A stretch of 14,938 nucleotides of DNA, from NCBI GenBank assembly GCA_021785795.1, contig JAJYEK010000084.1:1-14938 (forward strand), given 5' to 3'. The notes beneath the pieces are model-generated. The model was not told the DNA's origin and did no database searches. It saw nothing but the letters and a program-made list of their open reading frames with translations. This stretch comes from Pseudomonadota bacterium. Its GTDB lineage: Bacteria > Pseudomonadota > Gammaproteobacteria > Acidiferrobacterales > UBA6901. Positions 1-7,671 of the stretch are shown one piece after another (within the stretch, counting starts at the first letter, position 1; each line of letters begins with the position of its first letter). A program made the translations under genes and the position numbers.

Positions 1-1
1 C

Positions 2-1201
2 ACGAATGCTGCGCAGCTCAAGGACGAACTGTTCCGGGAGGACCTGCGGCATATCAATACCAGTTCCGACTCCGAGATCCTGCTCAACGTATTTGCGCAC
101 GAACTCGAGGTGCAGGCCAAGCTGCAGCTCACTCCCGAACATATTTTTCGGGCAGTCGCCGCAGTTCATCGCCGCTGCCGCGGATCTTACGCCGTTACCA
201 TGCTAATCGTTGGTTTCGGTATCCTTGCGTTCCGTGACCCGTTCGGCATCAGGCCGCTCGTGTATGGGAAGCGCGAGACTGACCAGGGCCCGGAGCACTT
301 GGTGGCTTCGGAAAGCGTGGCGCTCGACGTGCTTGGCTACCAACTGGTGCGCGATATAGAACCCGGTGAAGCCCTTTTTGTTGATCTTGACGGCGCCGTT
401 CATGCCCGTCAATGTGCCGAGAACCCGCGTCATGTGCCGTGCATCTTCGAGCATGTCTACATGGCACGTCCGGATTCGATCATGGATGGAATCTCGGTTT
501 ATCGGACACGTCTGCGCATGGGCGAAAAGCTGGCGCGCAAGATCCTGCGCGAGTGGCCGGATCACGACATCGACGTCGTGATCCCGATTCCCGACACCAG
601 CCGCACGGCAGCGCTTCAGATGGCCTATGCAATGGATCTCAAGTACCGGGAGGGATTCATCAAGAACCGCTACATCGGCCGCACATTCATCATGCCTGCC
701 CAGGCGCAGCGCAGGAAGTCTGTGCGGCAGAAGCTGAACGCCATCGATCTAGAGTTTCGCGGCAAGAATGTCCTTCTGGTGGACGATTCTATTGTGCGCG
801 GAACAACGTCGAAGCAGATCATACAGATGGCGCGAGAGGCGGGTGCCAACAAGGTGTATTTCGCCTCGGCTGCGCCGCCGGTGCGTTATCCGAACGTATA
901 TGGAATCGACATGCCGTCAGTGCATGAGCTTGTGGCGAACGGACGAGATGATGCGCAGATCGCCGAGGTTATCGGTGCCGACCGGCTGATTTTCCAGGAT
1001 CTCGCAGACCTTATCGCGGCCGCGCACGAGGGGAACTCGCAGATCACCCAGTTCGACACCTCCTGCTTCAGTGGCGAGTACGTCACCGGCGATGTAAGCC
1101 AGGACTACCTGGATCGTCTGGAACGCATGCGCTGTGACTCCAGGCGTTCCGCGGACGTGCCAACCGTGCTTGCATCCCCGGAACTGCATACCTATCCTTG
1201 A
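2..1201 (+). CDS. purF: Amidophosphoribosyltransferase PurF, 5' end cut off by window
   Basis: PurF makes 5-phosphoribosylamine from PRPP and glutamine, the committed step of de novo purine synthesis, in the cytoplasm. The frame is open from base 2, before the first in-frame ATG at 110, and gives 399 residues. The E. coli protein has about 505, so roughly the first 105 are missing, including the N-terminal catalytic Cys of the glutaminase domain. The visible start is glutaminase-domain sequence (LTNAAQLKDELF-like, with SDSEILL). RDPFGIRPLVYGKR follows at about 236-272. The phosphoribosyltransferase half carries the PRPP-binding motif LLVDDSIVRGTTS at about 773-811, preceded by the VIPIPDTSR region. 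It ends normally with TGA at 1199-1201. The next gene on the same strand is metZ, after an intron-bearing gap; purF-metZ is a known proteobacterial order. The family call is secure. Confidence 0.97.
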   Translation, partial: TNAAQLKDELFREDLRHINTSSDSEILLNVFAHELEVQAKLQLTPEHIFRAVAAVHRRCRGSYAVTMLIVGFGILAFRDPFGIRPLVYGKRETDQGPEHLVASESVALDVLGYQLVRDIEPGEALFVDLDGAVHARQCAENPRHVPCIFEHVYMARPDSIMDGISVYRTRLRMGEKLARKILREWPDHDIDVVIPIPDTSRTAALQMAYAMDLKYREGFIKNRYIGRTFIMPAQAQRRKSVRQKLNAIDLEFRGKNVLLVDDSIVRGTTSKQIIQMAREAGANKVYFASAAPPVRYPNVYGIDMPSVHELVANGRDDAQIAEVIGADRLIFQDLADLIAAAHEGNSQITQFDTSCFSGEYVTGDVSQDYLDRLERMRCDSRRSADVPTVLASPELHTYP

Positions 1202-1595
1202 GAGCCGCCGTTTGGCTCAGGCCAGCGCCCCGCAGGCAGGCGATTCCGGTTGACGGAACCGGCATGCTGGGATATGGTTTCCGGGCAACGGCGCCGATTT
1301 GAGCTTCAGCGTGCGACGTGAGTCGCTTGGGGTAGCTAGCCCTGCCAGTACGCTAAATCTGGTGGAAATAGCTAAATAATTGATCGGATGCATTTTATCT
1401 GGTCGCTGGGATCCAACAGGATGTCTTCCTGCGATATTCCAGAAATTGATGTACGGCCTATCCCGGCCGCACGTCACCCGCCTAAAAGCGGCACAAGCTG
1501 CTTAAACAATTGTTCCAGCAGGATTTCTCTGCCAAGCGGAACTTGTCGTTCAGCCGACAATAGCCTAGGGGCAGTGCAGAACCGGTAACGGCTCT
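1202..1595. other. Gene-free spacer between purF and the intron (5' exon side)
   Basis: This stretch of 394 bases contains no recognisable gene in any frame. Three hairpins are visible. GAGCC/GGCTC (1202-1218) comes directly after the purF stop. CCGGTT/AACCGG (1246-1262) has a five-base loop. TTGTCG/CGACAA (1543-1560) has a six-base loop and ends 35 bases before the proposed intron start. None is followed by a T-run, so they are weak candidates for intrinsic terminators. A palindrome AACAATTGTT lies at 1505-1514. The part around 1340-1420 looks more AT-rich than its surroundings, perhaps a remnant of older inserted DNA, but nothing identifies its source. Confidence 0.6.
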
Positions 1596-2140
1596 GTGCG
1601 AAGCGCCCTGACAATGTAACCGCGCCTCTCCGGCGCCCTGTGGATTCCGTGAGGACTCGCAGGAATTCTGCCAGCAACAGGTGGATGCGGTGCTAGGCTG
1701 GATGGCACGACCAACATACGTGAACTGCTGTTTAAACCCCGTTATCAAAAGCAAGCCCAAGTTGCTGTCAGGCTTGGACCAAAAGGTACGTGGCCGGATG
1801 TCGCTCTGCTGAGTAGCGATACGCTGACATGAAAGCCACCGGGGAAAAGGCAGGGTCTAAACCATTCGTGTTGTTTAAGCGGAACACGGTAAGCCCGTAC
1901 TTCCGCCCACCTCGGGCAGGCCCGCCGCAAGGCGTGCTGTTGGGATGCGGGTAAAGGATAACGGAAAAAGCGAATGCCGGTCTGTAATGGACCGGATAGG
2001 GGTTGCAACATCACCCCGCACGAAAGTGTGCAGACTTCCGTTTGGCCTCTCATCGCGAGAGAACATGTAGACCAACTGACCCCGATGGGGAGGCGCTCCC
2101 CTTCGGGGGAAACTCCGCCTCCTGTCAGGGTTCTCCATAC

Positions 2141-2146
2141 AGGAGG
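2141..2146 (+). promoter_or_regulatory. Shine-Dalgarno AGGAGG of the intron-encoded protein
   Basis: AGGAGG lies seven bases before GTG at 2154 and thirteen before the in-frame ATG at 2160. This spacing decides for GTG as the start. It also shows that the open frame upstream, back to the ATG at 1974, is structural intron RNA rather than coding sequence. A long hairpin (CTGAC...GTCAG around 2077-2128) lies just upstream, as expected for the maturase-binding subdomain of domain IV. Confidence 0.8.
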
Positions 2147-2153
2147 AAAGCAA

Positions 2154-3833
2154 GTGAGCATGCAAGACACCGCATCTGCGTCCTCCGCGGAACGGCTGCC
2201 TCCCTGGCACAGCATCGACTGGGCCTTGGCACACCGGACCGTGAGGGGGCTGCAAGTGCGTATCGCGAAGGCTGCAAAAGAAGGGGACTGGCGCAGGGTG
2301 AAAGCCCTGCAACGGTTCCTGACTCGGACGTTTGCCGGCAAAGCAATGGCTGTCAAACGTGTGACGGAAAACGCTGGTCGAAGAACTCCGGGTGTGGACC
2401 ACGAAACCTGGTCCACCCCGGAAGCCAAGACCAAAGCCGTCCTGTCCCTTATTCGACGCGGTTACAAGCCGCATCCTTTGAGGAGGGTATACATCCCGAA
2501 GCAAAACGGATCAAAACGTCCGCTCGGAATTCCGACGATGAAGGACCGGGCCATGCAGGCGCTATACCTGCTGGCGCTGGAACCTGTCGCCGAATCCCTT
2601 GCAGACAATCACTCCTATGGGTTCCGGCCTGAGCGCTGCACTGCGGATGCAATCGAACAGTGCTTCACGGCGCTCAGCCAGCACTCAAGCGCAGAATGGA
2701 TTCTCGAGGGAGACATCCGTGGTTGTTTCGACAACATCAGTCATGACTGGTTGGTCACGCATATTCCCATGGACACGGCGATCCTCCGGAAATGGTTGAA
2801 GGCCGGCTACATCGACAATCGCAGGCTCTTCGCAACAGCGGCGGGCACCCCTCAGGGTGGCATCATTTCACCGACGCTGGCCAATAGGGCCCTGGATGGA
2901 CTTGAAGCAGAACTGGAGGCCGCATTTGGCCGAAAGCGTACGCCGACAGCCTATCGCAACAAGGTCCATATGGTCCGATATGCGGACGACTTCGTGATCA
3001 CCAGTAGTTCCCGCGAACTGCTGGAACATGAAGTCAAACCGCTGGTGGCCAGATTCATGGCGACCCGCGGTCTGGAGCTCTCGCAAGAGAAAACCCGGAT
3101 CACGCATATCAACGAAGGGTTTGACTTTCTGGGTCAGAATGTACGCAAATACAACGGCAAGCTGATCATCAAGCCGTGCAAAAAGAACGTCCAAGCGTTC
3201 AAGCAGAAGATCCGCGAAATCCTGAATGCCAACAAGGCATCAAAACAGGTCGTTCTGATACGTTTGCTCAACCCAGTCATCCGTGGCTGGGCGAACTATC
3301 ACAAGGCCATCTCTGCCAAGGAAACATTCAGTGCGATTGATTCGTGGTTATGGCGCCGACTGTGGCAGTGGGCAAAACGCCGTCATCCAATGAAGGGGTC
3401 CACATGGGTCAGGAAGAAGTACTTCCGGACCATAGGACTCCGGAATTGGGTGTTCGCGGCGGAAACAGGTAGTACCCTGAAAAACGGTGACCCGGCACGC
3501 GTGCAGCTGGTCAAAGCTAGCGACACACCGATCCGGCGCCACCGCAAGATTCAGGGGAATGCCAATCCGTTCGATCCTGCAATGGAACAGTACTTCGAGA
3601 CGCTTATTGGTCTCCGAATGACCGATTCGTTGCGGGAGCGCAAATTGCTCCGGATGCTATGGCGCAATCAGGGCGGATGCTGTCCGATATGCCGTCAGAG
3701 GATCACCAAGGACACTGGGTGGCATTGCCATCACAAGATCCGGCGGATCCATGGCGGCAAAAGGACCAGCGCCAACCTGGTGATGCTACATGCAAACTGT
3801 CACCGTCAGGTTCATCATCAAGACAAACGTTGA
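2154..3833 (+). CDS. ltrA: Group II intron reverse transcriptase/maturase with HNH endonuclease
   Basis: A multifunctional 559-residue protein that helps the intron RNA fold and splice, then nicks target DNA and copies the intron into it. Reading from GTG 2154, an N-terminal RT0-like part is followed by RT blocks: RRVYIPKQNG near 110-119, SYGFRPE 154-160, EGDIRG 185-190 (catalytic Asp187), GTPQGG 231-236, and YADD 276-279 (the catalytic Asp pair). FLGQNVRKY (325-333) leads into maturase domain X, with RGWANYH at 377-383. The C-terminal endonuclease is complete: CPIC 510-513, WHCHHK 523-528, GGKR 534-537, and ANCHRQVHH 547-555. There is no stop or frameshift, so the protein is probably active. 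It is encoded in domain IV of the surrounding intron. ATG 2160 is the alternative start. Confidence 0.96.
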   Translation: MSMQDTASASSAERLPPWHSIDWALAHRTVRGLQVRIAKAAKEGDWRRVKALQRFLTRTFAGKAMAVKRVTENAGRRTPGVDHETWSTPEAKTKAVLSLIRRGYKPHPLRRVYIPKQNGSKRPLGIPTMKDRAMQALYLLALEPVAESLADNHSYGFRPERCTADAIEQCFTALSQHSSAEWILEGDIRGCFDNISHDWLVTHIPMDTAILRKWLKAGYIDNRRLFATAAGTPQGGIISPTLANRALDGLEAELEAAFGRKRTPTAYRNKVHMVRYADDFVITSSSRELLEHEVKPLVARFMATRGLELSQEKTRITHINEGFDFLGQNVRKYNGKLIIKPCKKNVQAFKQKIREILNANKASKQVVLIRLLNPVIRGWANYHKAISAKETFSAIDSWLWRRLWQWAKRRHPMKGSTWVRKKYFRTIGLRNWVFAAETGSTLKNGDPARVQLVKASDTPIRRHRKIQGNANPFDPAMEQYFETLIGLRMTDSLRERKLLRMLWRNQGGCCPICRQRITKDTGWHCHHKIRRIHGGKRTSANLVMLHANCHRQVHHQDKR

Positions 3834-3885
3834 CCGTAATGCAGCCGGTTCCCATAATGGGAATTTCGGCGACTATCGGAGACTT

Positions 3886-3960
3886 GAGCCGGGTGCAGGG
3901 AAACTTGCACGCCCGGTTCTTAGGGGAGGATGGCGCAGTAATGCGCCATCCTCACCCGAC
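3886..3960 (+). other. Intron domains V and VI with branch point
   Basis: Domain V (3886-3920) has a lower stem GAGCCGGG/CCCGGTTC containing the catalytic AGC triad at 3887-3889. A two-base CG bulge follows at 3910-3911, and the upper stem TGCAGG/CTTGCA is closed by a GAAA tetraloop. Domain VI has an 11-bp helix (3926-3936 with 3943-3953, loop AGTAAT) and a basal GGG/CCC (3923-3925 with 3955-3957). A single unpaired A at 3954 lies between the two. That is the lariat branch adenosine, seventh base from the 3' end, giving splicing after C3960. Every diagnostic element is intact. Confidence 0.93.
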
Positions 3961-4090
3961 TTGCGGGCGCGGTAAAAATACCGCTAAAGCGAGACCAACC
4001 TGCTTCAGCATCGCGAAAGCCGGTTTCTCCGTTCCCCTCGTTTCCTGATGCCACCGCCGATCCGACAGAACTTGAAGACGAGGTGCGGAC
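3961..4090. other. Spacer between intron and metZ (3' exon side)
   Basis: These 130 bases contain no gene. A perfect hairpin GCGGTA-AAAA-TACCGC occupies 3969-3984, eight bases after the intron end. Its distance from metZ and lack of a T-run argue against a terminator. GAGG at 4080-4083 is the metZ Shine-Dalgarno. I compared the stretch by eye with the SAM-II riboswitch sometimes found before metZ and saw no match. Confidence 0.5.
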
Positions 4091-5275
4091 ATGCCCCAGA
4101 GTGATCGCGAGCAGTGGCAGTTCGATACGCTTGCCGTGCGTTTCGGCCAGACGCAAACCAATGAGTCCGAACAGTCGGAGCCGATTTTTCCGACATCGAG
4201 CTTCGTGTTTGCCAGCGCGGCGGAGGCGGCCGCCCGATTCTCCGGTGAGAGTCCCGGCAACATCTATTCGCGTTTTACCAATCCGACCGTACGCACGTTC
4301 CAGCAGCGGCTGGCAGCCCTTGAGGGAGGAGAAGCGTGCGTCGCCACTGCCTCGGGCATGGCAGCGATTCTGGCGACCTGCATGGCGCTGCTCAAGGCGG
4401 GCGACCACATTGTGGCTTCGCGCAGCATCTTCGGAACGAGCGTGGTTCTGCTGAGAAACTATCTTGGACGCTTTGGCGTTGATACCAGTTTCGTGCCGCT
4501 CGCTGACATCGGCCGCTGGGAACAGGCAATCCGGAAAAACACCCGGATGCTCTTCCTGGAGACGCCATCCAATCCGCTGCTCGAGCTGGCGGATATTACC
4601 GTACTGGCGCAGCTGGCACATGAGCGTGGCTGCCTCCTGGTGGTTGACAACTGCCTATGTACGCCGGCCCTGCAGCGCCCTTTGCTGCTCGGCGCCGATA
4701 TCGTGATTCATTCGGCCACTAAATATATCGATGGGCAGGGCCGCTGTCTTGGCGGGGCGGTGGTTGGAGATGGCGAACGCGTTGGCAAGGACGTTTTCGG
4801 CTTCATTCGCACCGCCGGACCGAGCATGAGTCCGTTCAATGCCTGGGTATTTCTCAAGGGTCTCGAGACACTGGGGCTGCGCATGAAGGCGCACAGCGCG
4901 AATGCGGCGGTGCTGGCGCGCTGGCTATCAGAGCAGTCTGGCGTTGCGCGCGTCTACTTTCCGGGCCTTCCATCCCATCCGCAGCATGCGCTGGCTCGGC
5001 GCCAACAATCGGATTTCGGCGGCTTGATTTCCTTTGAGCTGAAAGGGGGCAAAGCGGCGGCCTGGAAGCTCATCGACGCATTGCGCATCATTTCGATCAC
5101 CGCCAATCTCGGAGATACTAAGTCCACGATCACCCACCCGGCCACCACCACCCATGGAAGACTGACGCCCGAGGAGCGGGCTGAGTCTGGTGTGGGCGAC
5201 GGGCTGGTGCGCATTTCCGTGGGACTTGAGGATGTGGAAGACCTCAAGCGGGACCTGGAGCTGGGCTTGAAATAA
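4091..5275 (+). CDS. metZ: O-succinylhomoserine sulfhydrylase MetZ
   Basis: A PLP enzyme of the Cys/Met metabolism family that condenses O-succinylhomoserine with sulfide to give homocysteine, the direct-sulfhydrylation route to methionine. The 394 residues match the family length (about 400). The N-terminal segment ends in YSRFTNPT (59-66), which contributes to the neighbouring subunit's active site. Other landmarks are ASGMAA (87-92), ETPSNP (157-162), the cofactor Asp in VVDN (Asp186), and the Schiff-base lysine in HSATKY (Lys211). GDTKSTITHPATTTH lies near the C-terminus, around nucleotides 5114-5158. ATG 4091 has GAGG seven bases upstream. MetZ is favoured over MetB or MetY by overall sequence and by its place after purF. 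Cystathionine gamma-synthase is the main alternative from the motifs alone. Confidence 0.93.
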   Translation: MPQSDREQWQFDTLAVRFGQTQTNESEQSEPIFPTSSFVFASAAEAAARFSGESPGNIYSRFTNPTVRTFQQRLAALEGGEACVATASGMAAILATCMALLKAGDHIVASRSIFGTSVVLLRNYLGRFGVDTSFVPLADIGRWEQAIRKNTRMLFLETPSNPLLELADITVLAQLAHERGCLLVVDNCLCTPALQRPLLLGADIVIHSATKYIDGQGRCLGGAVVGDGERVGKDVFGFIRTAGPSMSPFNAWVFLKGLETLGLRMKAHSANAAVLARWLSEQSGVARVYFPGLPSHPQHALARRQQSDFGGLISFELKGGKAAAWKLIDALRIISITANLGDTKSTITHPATTTHGRLTPEERAESGVGDGLVRISVGLEDVEDLKRDLELGLK

Positions 5276-5608
5276 TGCCGGAGCCGGTGACCGGTCGGCC
5301 GACCACAGCCGAGCATGCTGCGGCGCTTCTGCAGCGACTAGGGGCCTGTCGCCTGGGGATCTCTGTCTGCGGCCCGGGCATGGGCGTGTTAGTTTTGCTG
5401 ATTGTCGGCGTGTGGTCCAGGCTTGCGGGCCGGTTCCCGCTGCTGCCCTGCGATGCTGGCGGCACAGTGCGTGGTACTGCCCGGCGCCCGGCGATTGGGC
5501 CATCACTACAGCGCCAGCCCCGTTTCGGAATCCCCCCTGCCTCAAGGGAAGAGTGGCCCGGGGGCGGCGTTTCACCACCTTTCGGCACGCTGGGATCAGG
5601 TTGATCCA
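5276..5608. other. Region between metZ and glycerate kinase without a convincing gene
   Basis: Two open frames cross this 333-base stretch and neither is convincing. One starts at ATG 5275, overlapping the metZ stop (TAATG), and runs to 5604. It would give 109 residues with one hydrophobic segment (MGVLVLLIVGVW) and a low-complexity Gly/Pro/Arg tail; I do not recognise it. The other is a 69-residue upstream extension of the kinase frame to ATG 5402, outside the conserved domain. A perfect palindrome GGTCGGCCGACC sits at 5293-5304, beside an overlapping GACCGGTC at 5289-5296. The CCCCCC...CCCGGGGG stretch around 5529-5565 resembles the C-rich/G-rich intergenic repeats common in such genomes. 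This is an impression, not a match. Confidence 0.5.
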
Positions 5609-6877
5609 GTGGCTTCCAGCCTACCCCGGATCCGTAGCGCGCGAAACCAGTTGCTGGACGTATTCCGGTCGGCGCTGGCGGCGGTCAATGGCGCCACCCG
5701 TGTCAGCGCGTTCCTGCGCACGCATCCCCTATCGGGTACTGTCTACGTAATTGCCATGGGCAAGGCTGCCTGCCCCATGGCGCGGGCCGCAGGCGAGGTG
5801 TTGGGCGTACAGATAGGCGATGCGTGGGTGGTGACCAAGTATGGCCATGCCGAGCATCTGCCGTGGCCGGTGCTGGAGGCCGGCCACCCGCTGCCGGATG
5901 AGCACAGCATCGAAGCCGGGACCCGCCTGCTCGAGTTTGTCCGGAATCTGCCGCCCGATGCCAGCGTACTGGTGCTGCTCTCGGGGGGAGCGTCGGCGCT
6001 GGTGGAGTGCCCGGTTCGCGGCATCGGGCTCGACCAGCTCCGTGCGGTGAACGAGTGGCTGCTTGCGGCCGGACTCGAGATCGGGGCCATGAATGCCGTG
6101 CGCAAGCGCCTGTCCCGGATCAAGAGTGGGCGGCTTGCCGGGCTTCTGGCCCCGCGGTCGGTATTATGTCTGGCGGTATCCGATGTTCCCGGAAACGATA
6201 TTGCCACGATTGGCTCCGGGCTACTGGTCCGCGATGAACGTGTGGCCGCGCCACTTCCGGTACCTATGCCATCCGGACTGCGTGCGTTGATCGAGGGCGC
6301 TGTGGAACCAGGCGATCCGGCACCGTCGGCCTTCGAGCACATCAGATACCACGTTATTGCCACGCTCGAGGATGCGATGCAGGCGGCCGCGGCCGCGGCG
6401 CGCGGTCTCGGTTACGGAGCCCAGATCCATGTTCCTCTCATTGCGGGCGACGCGGTCGAGAACGGGCGGCAGATTGCGCGCACGCTCCTGGGCGCACCGG
6501 AGTCGGTGATGCACATCTGGGGCGGCGAGACCAATGTGCGGCTGCCTCCGCGCCCGGGCCGCGGAGGGCGCAACCAGAGTCTGGCCCTCGCGGCGGCGAG
6601 GCTTCTGTGCCGACACAGCGATGCGCTGCTGCTTGCCGCCGGTACCGACGGCAGTGACGGACCGGGGCGGGATGCCGGCGCGCTGGTGGATGGCGGCACT
6701 ATTGCGCGCGGACGGGCGGCGGGGCTGGATCCGGAGGTGGCGATCAGCAATGCGGATGCCGGCAGTTTCTTGGAAGCCAGCTCAGACCTGCTGTACACCG
6801 GCCCGACGGGGACCAACGTGGCGGATCTCGTGCTGGGCCTGAAATCGGGATCGGGGGAAATGAGGGTGGACCCATGA
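5609..6877 (+). CDS. gckA: Glycerate 2-kinase, MOFRL/GckA-TtuD family
   Basis: Phosphorylates D-glycerate with ATP, feeding glycerate into lower glycolysis; the usual product in this family is 2-phosphoglycerate. Older annotations call such proteins hydroxypyruvate reductase TtuD. From GTG 5609 the protein has 422 residues, the normal family length. The N-terminal DUF4147 part shows MGKAA (50-54), AGHPLPDE (91-98), LLSGGASAL (123-131), NAVRKRLSRIKSGRLA (162-177) and SDVPGND (191-197). The C-terminal MOFRL part has WGGETNV (about nucleotides 6518-6538), GRGGRNQSLA and GTDGSDGPGRDAGALVDG. AGG at 5598-5600 precedes GTG 5609 by eight bases. The frame stays open to ATG 5402, but those extra residues look non-coding, so the shorter start is preferred. 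The stop overlaps the next gene (ATGA, 6874-6877), implying co-translation. Confidence 0.9.
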   Translation: MASSLPRIRSARNQLLDVFRSALAAVNGATRVSAFLRTHPLSGTVYVIAMGKAACPMARAAGEVLGVQIGDAWVVTKYGHAEHLPWPVLEAGHPLPDEHSIEAGTRLLEFVRNLPPDASVLVLLSGGASALVECPVRGIGLDQLRAVNEWLLAAGLEIGAMNAVRKRLSRIKSGRLAGLLAPRSVLCLAVSDVPGNDIATIGSGLLVRDERVAAPLPVPMPSGLRALIEGAVEPGDPAPSAFEHIRYHVIATLEDAMQAAAAAARGLGYGAQIHVPLIAGDAVENGRQIARTLLGAPESVMHIWGGETNVRLPPRPGRGGRNQSLALAAARLLCRHSDALLLAAGTDGSDGPGRDAGALVDGGTIARGRAAGLDPEVAISNADAGSFLEASSDLLYTGPTGTNVADLVLGLKSGSGEMRVDP

Positions 6878-7608
6878 CAGCAAGACGTGCTGTCCGGTGC
6901 AATATAGTCGCGCTTATTGCTGCGCTTGGCGCAGGAATCGTGCATATAGCCCACGCGGCCCAGACTGCGACCGTGCTGACTTTTTCTCAGCGGGACGAAG
7001 GAAGCGCACCGTATGAAGCGCGCATGCTCATAACGCCGCAGTATCTGCGCCTGGACAACGGGGCGGACAGCGGCGGCTTCATACTGCTGAACCGGGTGAC
7101 GCACACCGTATACAGCGTGAGCCGGTCGGACCGCACGATCCTGGTGATCAGGCCGGAGAAGATCCGCTTCCCGCGCCCCGCCGGCTTCCGGCAGCGCGTC
7201 GTGAGGGACAAGGGCAGTTTTCCAGGCATCGCCGGGAAAAGGATCGTGCACTACACGTTCTTCGCGGATGGCAAGCGATGTCTCGACGTCTACTCGGCCG
7301 CTGGACTGCTACCGGACGCCGTAGCGGCATTGCGCGAATACCAGCTGGTCCTTGCTGGCGAGCAGGCCGCTACCGAAGCCAAGACCCCGCGTTCGATGCG
7401 CTCGGTTTGTGACCTGTCCCGCTACGTGTTCCGGCCGGCGCGCTATCTCGACTACGGGTTTCCCGTGAGACAGACCGATGAAACGGGCGCGACCCGGCAG
7501 CTGCTGAACTACCGTTCCGGAGTTACCGTGGCGCCCGGCCTGTTCGCGCTCCCGTCAGGTTACCGCCGCTACAGCATCGCACAGATATCCGGCAGCGACC
7601 GCCCCTGA
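6874..7608 (+). CDS. Secreted or periplasmic protein of unknown function
   Basis: A protein of 244 residues that I do not recognise. It begins with a typical Sec signal peptide: basic MTARRAVR, hydrophobic core at about 11-26, and AHA-A at 26-29 as the likely cleavage site. The mature part is soluble-looking and rich in beta-type segments. Visible stretches are YEARMLITPQYLRLDNG, GFILLNRVTHTVYSVSR and TILVIRPEKIRF, which suggest a beta-sandwich or lipid-carrier-like fold of the DUF4412 sort; this is a guess from the pattern. There are two cysteines after the signal (KRCLDV and VCDLS). ATG 6874 overlaps the glycerate kinase stop by four bases, so the two genes are translationally coupled. No catalytic motif was seen. 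It ends before a hairpin shared with convergent lpxH. Confidence 0.82.
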   Translation: MTARRAVRCNIVALIAALGAGIVHIAHAAQTATVLTFSQRDEGSAPYEARMLITPQYLRLDNGADSGGFILLNRVTHTVYSVSRSDRTILVIRPEKIRFPRPAGFRQRVVRDKGSFPGIAGKRIVHYTFFADGKRCLDVYSAAGLLPDAVAALREYQLVLAGEQAATEAKTPRSMRSVCDLSRYVFRPARYLDYGFPVRQTDETGATRQLLNYRSGVTVAPGLFALPSGYRRYSIAQISGSDRP

Positions 7609-7625
7609 GGAGGATCGGGACGCCG

Positions 7626-7651
7626 GCCGGAAAGGAACTGCCTTTTCCGGC
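7626..7651. terminator. Hairpin between convergent genes, possible bidirectional terminator
   Basis: GCCGGAAAGG (7626-7635) pairs with CCTTTTCCGGC (7641-7651) around a five-base loop, with one extra T. It sits in the 63-base gap between the secreted-protein gene and lpxH, which converge here. The stem is strong, but there is no clean T-run on either side, so termination is inferred from position and stem strength. Confidence 0.5.
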
Positions 7652-7671
7652 AGATTCGCCGACGGCCGGTT

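Larger units (their letters stand above)
1596..3960 (+). mobile_element. Group II intron with LtrA-type maturase, apparently complete
   Basis: A self-splicing retroelement of about 2.37 kb in the purF-metZ spacer, in sense orientation. The 3' end is firm: domain V at 3886-3920, domain VI at 3923-3957 with bulged A3954, and terminal GAC at 3958-3960. The 5' end is inferred. GTGCG at 1596 matches the GUGYG consensus. TGTAACC (1615-1621) can pair with GGTTGCA (2001-2007), as a domain I basal stem would. Upstream GGTAAC (1584-1589) can pair with GTTATC (1741-1746) as IBS2/EBS2, and GGCTCT (1590-1595) with AGGGTC (1852-1857) as IBS1/EBS1; both pairings include G-U wobbles. The ORF starts 558 bases in, inside domain IV, a usual distance for bacterial introns. 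Domains II-IV hairpins fill about 2008-2140. The structure looks group IIB-like, but I did not fold it. Another GTGCG at 1311 is a less likely start. Confidence 0.85.

Noticed and set aside
203..565. Antisense 120-codon frame within purF
   Set aside because: Shadow of a GC-rich coding sequence; no recognisable protein features, and purF itself is conserved here.
1480..1595. Integron attC-like site as target of the intron
   Set aside because: The hairpin at 1543-1560 lacks the GTTRRRY and RYYYAAC core sites, and the intron is not clearly of the IIC type that uses such targets.
1974..2153. In-frame extension of the intron protein by 60 codons to ATG 1974
   Set aside because: The stretch forms intron RNA stems, and AGGAGG at 2141-2146 fits GTG 2154; homologous proteins begin near MQDTA.
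3961..4090. SAM-type riboswitch before metZ
   Set aside because: Short spacer with one simple hairpin; none of the SAM-II conserved bases could be lined up by eye.
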